Positions 32,622 through 44,055 of a stretch of DNA of 64,000 bases are shown piece by piece. This DNA is from Promerops cafer (taxonomy: Eukaryota > Chordata > Aves > Passeriformes > Nectariniidae): the NCBI GenBank assembly GCA_013398275.1, contig VZSE01010902.1, positions 27,104 to 91,103 of the forward strand, written 5' to 3'. The number at the start of each line of letters is the position of its first letter. Within the stretch, counting starts at the first letter, position 1. A program made the translations under genes and the position numbers. Below the pieces are notes generated by a model. That model saw only the letters and a program-made list of their open reading frames with translations. It made no database searches and had not been told where the DNA came from.

Positions 32622-32651
32622 TGCTTTTTTTTTTTTTTTTTTTTTTTTTTN
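32622..32651. repeat. Poly-T run ending in a single N
   Basis: A run of about 29 T is followed by N at 32651, a typical homopolymer-associated assembly join. Confidence 0.9.
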
Positions 32652-32825
32652 GGGTGCATCTGAACCCCACTTGGCCAAGAGAAAAGATTTTGTTTTTTTA
32701 AATTTCAATGCCATGTCCCAATCATCCCCACGTTCTAACCCAGTGTGCAAATTGGCACCCAAAACATATGGAGGGAACAGATGGGAGGGAACTTCCTGTG
32801 AGCCATGGGAGAGAGGGGAGAAAAT

Positions 32826-32928
32826 GAAAAAAAAAAAGCAACTAAAGAGAAAAAAAATTAAAAACACTTAGTGACAATTCACACTTGCAAACCAGTGAAA
32901 AAAATATAAAAAATATAAAAAAATCAGA
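32826..32928. repeat. A-rich low-complexity sequence
   Basis: Several A-runs (gaaaaaaaaaaagc, aaaaaatataaaaaatataa). No other structure was seen. Confidence 0.7.
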
Positions 32929-32984
32929 GCAGGCAAGAAGACATCCACGTGTGGCTGTGCAAGGAGAAGCTGTAGATGTTACAA

Positions 32985-33458
32985 GAGACTGGATTCAGGA
33001 AGGACATGAAGAGGCTCGAGTGAATCCAGGGAGGGGAACAGAGCTGGAAAAGGGTCTGGAGCACCACAGCAGAGGCTGAGGAGCTGGAAAGGGGCTCAGC
33101 CTGGAGCAAAGGAGGCTCAGGGGGGACCTTGTGGCTCTGCACAACTCCCTGACAGGAGGGGACAGCCGGGGGGGTCGGGCTCTGCTCCAGGGAACAGGGA
33201 CAGGAGCAGAGGGAACGGCCCCAGGCTGGGCCAGGGCAGGCTCAGGGTGGGCACCAGCAGGAATTTCCCCATGGAAAGGGGGCTCAGGCCTTGGAACTGC
33301 CCAGGGGGGTCTGGAGTGCCCATCCCTGGAGGTGTCCAAGGAAGGCCTGGACGTGGCACTCGGAGCTCTGGGCTGGGGACAAGGTGGGGACTGGGCACAG
33401 CTTGGATTCCATGGTCTGGGAGGGCTTTTCCAAACTTAATTCTGTGATTCCACGAAAC
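32985..33458 (+). mobile_element. CR1 LINE 3' region, older subfamily, longest copy in the window
   Basis: It reads agcctggagcaaaggaggct, cttgtggctctgcacaactc, acaggaggggacagccgggg, ccatccctggaggtgtccaa and cttaattctgtgattccacg. About 470 bases in forward orientation, with interior words different from the abundant subfamily. No reverse transcriptase sequence is included. Confidence 0.85.
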
Positions 33459-35276
33459 CCAGCCATGGCCAGGCTGGAATTTGCTGTTGCCCAAAGCAGG
33501 AGGCTCTTGGAATTCACCATGAGCAGCAGGAGCTCTCACACCTCCAGCACTGACTAAAGCAGGAGAGCAGATTCTGACTCTGACACAAACAGCTGCCTCC
33601 AACCTTTGTGTTTTCCACCCTCTCTTGCTTTTCCTGGCCCTAAACTTCGGTTGGATAAAATACTCAAGGTTCTTACAGCAGATTTATCATCCCTCCTGTT
33701 GGCTGATCCCCTGAAATATCCGAAGCTCTGCGAACGCAAACCTGGTCCCAGAACAAACTGAATTATGCAAGAGCTCAGGAAACCTCTCCGTGCTGGGGCC
33801 AGGACAAGTGCCAGGACCCAAGGACACAGTTTAGGACCACTGCTGGCTCTCCAGGGGTTTTATTACATTTCAGGGACAGGGAAAGAGCAAAAAGTGAGGT
33901 AATCAGAAAGAAGGTGACTTCCCCAAGCGCCAGGATTGGGAATGAACACAGATTCCCTTATCCCTGAACCCCCTGCTCCAGCCAGAGTTCCCCAAACTCA
34001 GATTCATTTATTTGCACACCCAAATAAGCAAAAACCACCTTTGAACCCAAGGACTGACAGATTTCCTAACAATAACCGCATTTCACAAATAGGATTTCTA
34101 AAGATACACACAAGTGATGGATGGATGGAATCTGTCTTACCACAAAGTAAAACCAGGCTTAAAACCTGCTCAGGAGTCTTTCCACGTCTCTTCCTTTTGG
34201 CAGCTCTCATCCAGGAGAGGATGACATCATCTGTCTGGATCCTGCAGCCATCAGGGTGCACAAGCATCCCAAAGCCTGCAATGCCTCCCCAAAGTGCCTG
34301 AATGTGCATCCTGTTCCCTGGGACTGAGATTAATAATCTTATTGGCAGGATGACTCAGGGAGCTGGAGCTGAGCTCGTCTCGACTCCCTGCATTTGCAAT
34401 GAGATTCCCCTGATTTATTTTATCTGCAGTAATTAAGGCAGCTTCTCTCTCACTGCCACGACACCAGGAAGATTTAAAAATAACACAGCGGCAGGGATCA
34501 GCAAGAAAACTGCTCTGCGGGGGTAAAATTTCACTTGAATGTACATGGAACGATCTTTGCTGCTCAGGGGCCCTGCCAGAGCCAAGCCTGCAAGAAAAAC
34601 CTGTTTTTATTTTGGGGTTTCACCCTCAGCATCCCCTCAGAATGTGCCAGCAACACCAAACCCTGACTCCTGGTGCAACAATTGCAGAATCAGCAAGAAA
34701 CTGCAAGGTTTCTCCTCAAAGGAGCCGCCCCCAGGCTGGAATTCCTGCAGCTTTGCAGGAGTTTCATCCTTGCACTCCCTGAGGCAGCTGCAGGGGCTGC
34801 AGTCACTGATCTGCCCTGGGCTTTGGGGGAATCCCTCCAGGAGCCCCCAGCCCTGCCTGGAATGGGAACCGGGCTGGCTGCAGCATTCCCTGGGGGTGAG
34901 GGGCTCCGGAACAACCCCAGCCCTGCAGGATCCTCCTTCTCCAGAGCCTCTTCCAGCTCAGCCCAGCCCGGGGCAAAACAGAGACTCAGCTTCACCCTCC
35001 CAGATTTCCAGGAGAAGGAGGAAAAGCAAAACAGTGCAAGATGCTCAGGGTGCTGAAGTCTGGCTAAATTTTGCACTTCAGCAAGAATTTTAACCCTCCC
35101 ATGCTTCCTGGCCCACGGGATGGGCTCAGTGCCCCAAGGCCATGGCTGCAGAGGTACCACAGGATTTTCTTCCAAAACCCTCTCTAAATCCACCCACCTT
35201 CAGCTCTAGCAGGCTCTGGACATCCAGACATTGTAAATAACCTAATTTTTAAATAAACTAAAACCAATGTCACTAA
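33459..35276. other. Intergenic, no feature recognised
   Basis: A few short gatg repeats lie near 34117-34130. No gene was recognised. Confidence 0.4.
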
Positions 35277-35490
35277 AACCAATCACTGCCTCTGGGACTG
35301 GTTCTTTCTGCTGCATTCATTGCAATAACCACCAAATGAATTTTTTTTAATGCCTCACCTGAGGGCACAAAGAGCAGAGGAGGAGCTGCAGCTTGGATTG
35401 TCGTGCCCATGTTCTGGAGCTCCTGCATCACTCCAGCAGCACCTCTGAGCTGCAGTGAGCACAAAACCCCTCTGGCACCATAAACCACAA
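35277..35490 (-). repeat. Unclassified dispersed repeat, copy 2
   Basis: The reverse complement matches 32090-32316: gctggagtgatgcaggagct, aagctgcagctcctcctctg and ggttattgcaatgaatgcag. It is divergent and orientation is relative to copy 1. Confidence 0.55.
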
Positions 35491-37397
35491 CCAGCAGAGC
35501 TCCTCCAGGGCTTTCTGATTTTATCTAGCAATTTATTGTACACGTCAAGATTATTCTGTCACTTTGAACTGATTTCTCACTTGATGATTCTGGGTGATGA
35601 TACCTTTGTTAAAGGTATTTCCTTTATACTTTTTCCTGTTTCACACTTCATGGGGAGCCTTGGAAAAGCTCCATCCCACTGGTTCTGCCTATCCTACCCT
35701 GGAGATCAGGGTTTGTTTCTGTGCCTTTTCCCCTTTCATTCCTGCTTTCTGCTCCTTTCTCCACTCCAAACCATCTTAGGCACTTAACAACCGAACTAAT
35801 TAAGGGAAGGCTCCACCCTGCAGCCTCTCGTGCTAATGAAGGGGTCGGTAATTTCTGGAACTCTGCTGAGGATGTTGCAGCATCGCTCCCCAGGCAGCGT
35901 GAAAAAATCCCATTTGCCTGGGTAAGCACTGCCTGGAGCCCGAACTCGCTCGTCAAGGTCAGGCAGGCTGGAATGAAAACATCAGCAGCAGGAACTGAAC
36001 AATAAGTACAAACTGTAATGCTGCAGGCTCACAAATGACATTTTCTCCGTTGTTTCGTGTCCCAGAATAAACCACGGCCAGTCTTCCTGGGGAAAACGCA
36101 GAGCTCTCATTTCAGTTTCCACCCTGGCTTTATTCTCCGGGAATAAAGTGATTTATAAGATTAATTACAAGCTCTCCAGGCTGTGGGGCTGATCCTTCAC
36201 CACGCTGGCATTTACACCGGAGGGATGAGCCGTCCTACAGATTTGCTCGCAGTTTGCTCCGTCCCTGCTCAGGGCTGGCAGAGGAGGGACAGCAGCCGTG
36301 GCACCTCGGGCTCCAGCAGCTCCGCTTTGGGAATTTTAGTTTACCCTCAGCAGCCTGCTGGCGGCTCGCCGCCCCTCGGAAGATGCACATCCCCGTTTCT
36401 GTGACAGATGTGGCTGAAAGCCTCACGGCAGCAGCAGAAGAGACAACTTCACACCTTCCAGCCTTCCCTGACTCAGCACCGGCGCTCCGTGCTCCATTGC
36501 TCCATTTCCCGTGGCCGCCACTGGAGTGCAAATTTAACTCGTGTTTTACTCCCAGGGCCATCACTCCTCCCGCTCCCAGGCGGAACAGGCAGGAAGGAAA
36601 TGTCCATTTAATGGAATTACAGCCCAAATTACCCGCAGTGCCTGCAGGGCTGCGTCACTCCAGAGCAGGAGCAGCTTTGTGGGTGCACCAGTGGAGTTTG
36701 ACCCTGTCTGCATCGTTCCCCTGGGGCCAGAGTGAGGATTTCTGGCTGGGCTGGTTTCTATTCCATGATTTCCATCAGTGCCTGGAGCCGGGATTCAAAC
36801 CCATATTTCTCCTCTAAACACCCAGACAGCACAAAGGAATTGGGGGGGAAAAAACCAGGAACTGGGGAATAAATGGTTATCTGAGGGAAATTATCCCAAT
36901 AAAAGGGAGACAGAGAGCTCTGGGTTGTGTCTCGTTTGTCATCATCTGAATATGGATTAAAGCAGTGGCAAACTAAAGGATGCCCAGTGTGTCAGCAAGC
37001 AACCTCACAGGCTGCTGAAGGATGATTGTTATTTTTCATTACAGAAATTAGTTTGATAAGTAGAGTAATTCAATATCTGCATGTGCCTGACAACTGTGGG
37101 AGATAAGCGTCTGCCTTTCCCCTTTCCCTTCTTTTTTCTTTGCTCTACAGGTGCCTTCCTTTGTTAATTTACAGATTAATAAATCCAGATTGTCATGGTA
37201 CAGGGAAGCATTTTGTGCAGCATCTGATTTGTGTCTCAGAGGATTTGCCTTTCTTGCAGAAGCAGATTCAGCTGCAGTTCCCAGCCAGCAGAGCTGGGGC
37301 CTCTGGCAGCTTCCCCATCCCCACCACCACAGCAGAGCTGGGCAAAACCAGGGATGTGGCCAGGAGGGAGCCCAGAACGGTGGGAATTCAGGCCAGC
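35491..37397. other. Intergenic, no feature recognised
   Basis: The 36190-36560 portion has more CpG than its surroundings but no clear island boundary. No exon recognised. Confidence 0.4.
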
Positions 37398-37640
37398 ACA
37401 GGATCCTGGAGTGGTTTGGGTTGAAGGGACCTTAAATTAATCCCATTCCCCCCCTGCCATGGGCAGGGACACCTCCCACGGTCCCAGGCTGCTCCAGCCT
37501 GGCCTTGGACACTGCCAGGGATCCAGGGGCAGCCACAGCTGCTCTGGGAATTCCATCCCAGCCCCTCCCCGCCCTCACAGGGGAGAATTCCTTCCCAATA
37601 CCACACCTAACCCTCCTCTCTGGCAGTGGGAATCCTCTCT
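37398..37640 (-). mobile_element. CR1 LINE 3' fragment
   Basis: It reads aggatcctggagtggtttgg, gttgaagggaccttaaatta, ccatgggcagggacacctcc and ccaggggcagccacagctgc on the reverse strand, to the ggcagtgggaatcc block. Confidence 0.9.
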
Positions 37641-37855
37641 GACCCCACACAGGGGCAGCAGGAGCTGCTGAGAGCCCCGGTTGTGTCTGACTCTGTTCTC
37701 AGTGAAACACAAGCCCTCGGTCATTTCCAGTTAATCCCTTTCCATCCCAGCCCAGTGCTGCTGCTCCGAGCTGTGGGCAGTCCCTGGTGCTCAGGGGAGC
37801 TGCAGTTAATGCCAGTCCCACAAACACTGAAATTGTCTGAATTCTGCTCTGAATT

Positions 37856-38015
37856 CCTACCCTTCCTAAGTCCCAGGGGCATTTTAAGACAAATAAACCC
37901 CCAAACCCCAGATATTTCCTAATGGGAATCATGATTTTGCATCTTAGCATCATTTTTTCCTTCTCTCCTCAGATTTTCAAGGCTGCTGATCCACTGGGTT
38001 ATTTCTGGTTTCAAG
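37856..38015 (+). repeat. Inverted repeat, left arm
   Basis: About 160 bases with cagatatttcctaatgggaa, gcatcttagcatcatttttt and aaggctgctgatccactggg. The reverse complement recurs at 39211-39374 at roughly 85-90 percent identity by eye. Confidence 0.85.
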
Positions 38016-38748
38016 TGTGCAGACTCTGGAAGGATGGAGCATCCAGGGTAGGAGCAGCAGGCGGGGCAGCTCGGAGCCAGCCCCAGCTCCCTGCCCAGCC
38101 CAGACAATTTTCACAGCACCCATCCAAGGCTCCCCCTTCCCTTCAGGGCTCTTCCCCCTCTTCCAGCCCCTACAGGGGTTTTCATTGCTACTCTGCAAAC
38201 CCACAACTGCCTCATGAAGGTCGAACCACCTGGCTGAACATTCCCTAGGATCAGGAACGAGCGCAGGGAGCCTCGGACTCGCGGGAGCAGCAGCCTCCAG
38301 CCTTTATTTCGGATTCCCATTCCAAACCTTCCGCTCGTTTCCTGGAGTTGTTTTCTCCCTCCCAAGGAGGAGCAGGAATTATCCCACTTCCAGAAAAGCC
38401 TGTCCCTGTGGCCTGTGCAGCTCTGAAACCTCTGATGGCAGCACCAGGCTTTGTGTGCTGAGATCTGAGGAGAAACTGATCCAGGGGCAAATGAAAGGTT
38501 CCCCTGAAACAAAGGAATCGCGGGGCCAGACCTCGGGATCCAGGGATCCCTTTGAAACCCCACTGATTCAAAAGGAATTCTGCATTTTTGAGGGTGGTTC
38601 ATGAAAGGCTGATGGGCAATAAACACATCATTCCTCACAGAGGAGCTCACAGAGCAAAGCCCTCTTTAAATTAGAATTAAGTAGAAGTTAATATTGATAA
38701 GTAGAGCTCAGACCACACCTGATTATGTTATCCAAATGAAGTAAAAGT

Positions 38749-38784
38749 GTTAATTGGCACTGTAATTGCACAATGCCAATTAAC
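38749..38784. promoter_or_regulatory. Perfect 11-bp palindromic arms around a C/EBP-like core
   Basis: The arms are gttaattggca (38749-38759) and tgccaattaac (38774-38784). The centre carries ATTGCACAAT, which resembles the C/EBP consensus; the arms contain GTTAAT (HNF1-type half-site) and TTGGCA (NFI-type half-site). Regulatory function is inferred only from motifs. Confidence 0.4.
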
Positions 38785-39210
38785 TCCAGCTGGGACCCAA
38801 GAAATAAGAATTAAGGTTGCCTGATCTCTGCTGTGTCTTTTACATAGAAAGTGGAGGTTCCTGGGACAAAGTGACACTGGAGTTGTTAAAAGGTAAGATT
38901 TGTATGTCCAATTTTCATGCATTTGAAAAATAAATGGCTTTGTTTATTCATGGCCCTCAAATAAACCAAGGGATAAAGACATCCCTGGCATTTCATTGTG
39001 TTTCTTTTCCCAGCCAAAATGAAATTACACTGAAATTCCTATTTATTTCCTGGATGTGCTTTATCTACAACAGCTATTTATTATCATAATTACAGCAGGG
39101 CTTGCAGAGCAACAAATCCTGTGCATTATTAAAGCCTGGAGGTTTGCAATTTCCATGGGTAAACATCATCCCAAGGAACTGCAGGGACATCCTTTGGGAT
39201 GTCACCATAC

Positions 39211-39374
39211 CTTGAAACTAGAAACAACCCAGTGGATCAGCAGCCTTGATAATCTGAGGAGAGGAGAAAAAAAAAATGATGCTAAGATACAAAATCATTA
39301 TTTCCATTAGGAAATATCTGCATTTTTGGGGTTTATTTGCCTTTAAAATGCCCCCAGTGGGGCTTGGGAAGGGT
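39211..39374 (-). repeat. Inverted repeat, right arm
   Basis: Reverse complement of the left arm, reading cccagtggatcagcagcctt, aaaatgatgctaagatacaa and taggaaatatctgcattttt. The spacer between the arms is about 1.2 kb. Confidence 0.85.
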
Positions 39375-41269
39375 AGAAATGACCCCTGAGCGTTCAGTCC
39401 CTGCTCTGTGGCCATCTCAGGATGCTGTTAATGGATTTTTGAGAGGGGAGGGTCAGGGCACCCCAGAGAGGCTCCTAAAAGGCTGTTAAAGATGGATTGG
39501 AAGCATGAAAACCTCCCCCAGACCTCTCAGCCAGGGAATAAAATCCCTTTTTGCAGAATTATGGGCAGGAGAGGGGAAGGGCTGAGCTCAGGATCTGGCA
39601 GCTGACAACAGCCAGGTGGAGGAGAAGGTGGTGGTGCCCAGAAAACAGAGGGGGAATGGAGCATGAGGCAGATAAAACCAGGATTTAAACACTAAAAGTT
39701 CAATTAATTTCCTTTAGATTGCTCTGAAAAATTCCAGGCTAATGCAAACCTAGATCTGCACCATATCCAACATTTTCCTGCATTTTCCATAGGAGAATTC
39801 AACATGATCCTGGATTATGAATAAATCAAATGAAATGCAGGGGATCACAAAAATTAAGGTACTGTTAGCCATTATTATTATATTTATCCTATTATTACTA
39901 TCAAATATTAATGTATTTTTTCCCTTTTAAATAAAGCTGTTTTGAAGAGCCCTGACAATCAGCACCCCCCACATTTTGGGTCTCCTCTGTGGGATCTAAG
40001 TGCCAGAGCTGATGTCCCAAAAATCCCAAAGAGAACAGAACAAAACCAGATGAAACCTTGGATTTTTCCCTTTAAAAGCCAATTTGACCCAAAGGCCTCC
40101 AGTTTGCTGTCAGTTCCAGCCACACCTGAGCCATCCAGGGGGAGTTTGGATCCAGCCCTTTGCTCCCTGTGCCTCAGAGCTCCTCCAGGATTTCCTGCTT
40201 TGGATCTCCCCATGGAATTTCTTGTCACATTTTAGCATTTCAATCTGATTGATTGCGTTAGCTTTGTTTAATGAGCCCCCAGCTGGGATAAAGAGATGGA
40301 AAAGCCCAACTCAACATTGATATTTCAGTCACAGCAGCCACACAGCCCCGGTCCCCACGGCCGGGTGGGTTTAGAAATGCGTGTGCATAGCTCCACATCT
40401 GAGCAGAACTAAAAAAAAATATTTGAAAAAGCTACAATTTCTTCCTTCTGGAATAAACTGGAAGATCAGGATCCATTTTTTATATGTGTTGTGGCTGCTG
40501 TCAGATTTTTCCTGCCATAATCAGGTTTCTGCATCCTCCAATTTCATGCCCATCTCTGACTAAAATTAAAGATTTCATCAACAAAAATACAGACCCTCAG
40601 TGGAAAAATAGATTTATTCTTATTCCTGGATGGAAATATCAGTGAAGGATCAAATTCTGGCCTTTGGAGAAGATCTCTAAAGCCATGCTCAGCACCCTGA
40701 AAACCAAATCACAAATAAATCAGTTAATTTATGGCAGCATCCACAACTTTCCCTTTCTAATGCTAATTGGATCGATGCAGGAACATTGGAGGTTTTTTTC
40801 CTTTCCCAATGATCAGATCATCAGCAAAACATTCATCAATAGCTGACATTTGCTCTAGCAGAAGGAAAAGGTTCCAGGAGATAATTAAACCTCACAGTTC
40901 TCTGATTTGGGGGAGCCCATTGCCTTTCTCCACTGAGGAGCCATCTCCATCACTGATCCAATTAAAAAATTCTTGATATAATCAGGTGGAATTCTGGTGA
41001 ACGAGACCTAATGAGACTTACCAGAGAAATCCCAGCTCTGCCACCATGGGATTAGAGGGACCACCCCCAGGTAGCCTCTTTTTGTGCAGTGCCCCCCAGT
41101 TTTTCTGCAGTGGCCCCCAGTTCCCAACGCCTGAGCTCCTGCAGTGACTTTGTCCCCGAGTTTCGGCCAGAGGACATCTGAACCTGCTCCATTTCTCCTT
41201 TAATACTGCAGATACCGTCCCTGGCACAGCCACAGCTGCACGGGGAGCTTCAGGTGTCAAACTCCAGAG
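39375..41269. other. Intergenic, no feature recognised
   Basis: It includes a short ATT-rich tract at 39868-39912. No gene was recognised. Confidence 0.4.
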
Positions 41270-41378
41270 GGACAGGACTGGTTTGGGTGGGTGGGAGCTC
41301 AAAATGCTCCAGTTCCATGGGCAGGGACACCTTCCATGTCCCAGATTGCTCCAAGCCTGGATCCTGAGGACACCACCC
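41270..41378 (-). mobile_element. Diverged CR1 fragment
   Basis: It reads gactggtttgggtgggtggg, ccatgggcagggacaccttc and cagattgctccaagcctgga. Reverse strand and truncated. Confidence 0.65.
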
Positions 41379-42109
41379 ATGCCGTGCTCACTCCTCACAC
41401 ATCCCCCAGCCACAAACAAAAGCTGTTTTACTACAGAGAGTAAGAGAAAAGCTCCCTCCCATCCCCTGCAGCAGAAACGTGTCCCAGAAGAGCTGACAGG
41501 ACAGATTTACCCCACACAACCCGCACAGAGCACGAGAATCTGGAGCCCCCAAGGGCTGGGAAGGGGCTGCGTTAATGTGAGGATGTGGGAGCAGCACCTG
41601 GGCCATCAATAATCCAGCCCTGAGACTCCTCAGGTGTCCCTGTGGACATCCACACACGGATTTGCTGCAGAGCTGCATTTTCTACCTGAGCAGTTTCACT
41701 CCACCCAAGGCCGGCGTTGGCTGCTGCTGTGGAGCATCAATATTTTAGGGCATAAATGAGTGGGAGCTGCAGGAAGAGGCAGTCACGCAATGTGTCAGAG
41801 CCACTTAGTGCAGGGCAGCTGCCTCCACTCACCCGAGGAGACCCCGCTGCTCCCACAGTGGCCAGGTTTGGGGCTGGAGTGCATTTCCATGTCCCCTCAC
41901 GCTGGGCTGTGTCAAATGAGCTCTAAAGTCTAGCACCCCGCCAGGATGGGGCTGTGCACACACAGCACTGGTTGTGAGGGATGCCTGGCGGCATCCACGG
42001 AATTGGGGGTTTAGGAAAAGCTGCTGGACCTAAAGGAAGCTGGAGAGGAGCTTTTAGCAAGGGCAAATTCCCAATATTTCATCTAAACTGCATCTCTTTC
42101 GGTTTAAAG
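41379..42109. other. Intergenic, no feature recognised
   Basis: No supported feature. Confidence 0.4.
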
Positions 42110-42376
42110 ACATTCCCTGGTGACAGGACAAGAGGGAAGGGCTCTAAACTGAAGGAGGGGAGATTTGGATTGGATATTTGGGAGAAGCTCCTCCCTGTGA
42201 GGGTGTTGGGATGGAATTCCCAGAGCAGCTGTGGCTGCCCCTGGATCCCTGGAAGTGCCCAAGGCCAGGCTGGAGCAGTCTGGGACAGTGGGAGGTGTCC
42301 CTGCCCATGGCAGGGGTGGCACTGGACGATTTAAGGTCCCTCCCAACCCAACCCATCCCATGTTTCCACAATTCTG
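42110..42376 (+). mobile_element. CR1 LINE 3' fragment
   Basis: It reads gatggaattcccagagcagc, ccaaggccaggctggagcag, cccatggcaggggtggcact and aaggtccctcccaacccaac. Forward, 3'-complete. Confidence 0.9.
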
Positions 42377-43897
42377 AGTTTAGGGAAGAGCTGCTGGCAT
42401 TCCACAGGGGAGGAACTGGCATAGGAAAGTGATGGAGGGAGAACCAAGCCCAGAACACACCAAAGTCATCAGCAAATCAGCTCCAGAGCCAAGAACACAG
42501 AGCTGGCAAGAGCAGCCAGATCCACCCAAGGAGGAGCTCTTCCAAGAGCAATTTCCATTTGTGTTATTAATAAAAACCCTCTCAGCCAACAACCAGGAGA
42601 AAAATTGATCCCATCCTCAGCAGAGTAAAATCCAATCAAGCTCCACAAGGTGACATCTCCAAAAGCCGAGGCTTTGATTAAGAGGATGGTGTTTAATTAA
42701 GGCCTGTGCATTGCAGCTGGAAGAAGCAGCTCCTGATTAGGACAAAACAATGTCACTTTTGGGGACATTTCTCCCAGGAGAAACGCAAACTGTTCTTCAT
42801 GGAAACCGTGGGGAAGGATGGAGAGTTCAGGAAACCTCTGGCTTTGTTTCCACCTGGAAAACCTTGGAAATCTCTGCTCAGAAACCAAGTGAGAGCACCT
42901 GGGGGTGTTTGATTCATAACAACAAGGACTGTACCTGTAATTACAACACCCAGGTGTGCAGGGTGTGGGATGGGAGAGGGATCATCTTCCAGTGTTCCTT
43001 CCCAAAATACCACCACCAACACAATGGAGGGCCGAAAATATTTTAATCTATTTTTTATTCATCTAAAAAGCAGCAAAGATGGAAATTATTAGAAAAACCA
43101 CAAGTCTGCTGCTGTTTTTTCTCACACTCCACATCCAAGGAACGAGTCCTGTGGGTTTGGAAGATCTGGAATCATTGTGGCAAAGATATTTTGCTGTTCC
43201 CAGCTCAGGAGGAGAAGGATGAGCACTGGATTTGCTCCCACCCCTAGGGAGCTCCTTGTCTGAGCAGGGAAAGGGGAAAAACTCCCCAGCATTGAATTTG
43301 TCCCCACAATGCACTTGGAAAAAACCTTTGCCATGGCCCCTTTGAAGGAAAAAAAGAGGATAAAGCAAAGGATGGGAAGCATTTCCCAACAGCAGCAGCA
43401 GGACCAGGATTGCTCAGCCCTGAATGGGCATCGGATCCCTCAGGATGGGAAATCAAAGGCAGCCAAAAGCAGCCCCAACCTCATCCCTGTCAGCTTTAAA
43501 AAGTCCTGGGCTTTAATCAGCTTCCCCAAAGATTGCTTTTCCGTTGGAGAACTCCAAACCTTTTGATCAAAACAAAAACCCCAACCAGAGTCTTACGGAA
43601 AAACCTTGCGGCTGCCTCAGTTCTGCCTCAGCTGTGGCATCTTGACCCAAATAATCCCTTCCCTGTGGAGTTCAGCAGGATTTCATTTTATCCTGGGCAG
43701 AGGCACCAGAGTGAGCCTTGGAGAGAGCCAGAAATGCCTGGCCCCAGGCTGGAGCTGATGCAGGGGATGGCCCCCAGGGGCTGGGCTTTTAGGGATAACA
43801 CTGAGTTCCTCCAGTGATTCCCCCCAAATGTCTGGACTAAAAGCAGCATTTCCTCTGGGACTAAAGCAGCAGAGCACGTTTCAATTGGAAGTGAGAA
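42377..43897. other. Intergenic, no feature recognised
   Basis: No supported feature. Confidence 0.4.
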
Positions 43898-44055
43898 TTC
43901 ATAGAAACGTAGAGTGGTTTGGGTTGGAAAGAAGATGAAAATCATCTTTTTCTACCCCTGCCCTGGGCAGGGACCCTTCCCACTATCCCAGGGTTCTCCA
44001 ACCCGGCCTTGGACACTTCCAGGTATGGGGCAGCCACAGCTTCCCTGGTAAACCT
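43898..44055 (-). mobile_element. CR1 LINE 3' fragment
   Basis: It reads cgtagagtggtttgggttgg, ctgccctgggcagggaccct and ccttggacacttccaggtat. Reverse strand. Confidence 0.82.

Noticed and set aside
38848..38893. Possible small exon between tttacatag and gtaaga
   Set aside because: Both splice-like signals are present, but there is no conserved frame, neighbouring exon or other support; such pairs are frequent by chance.
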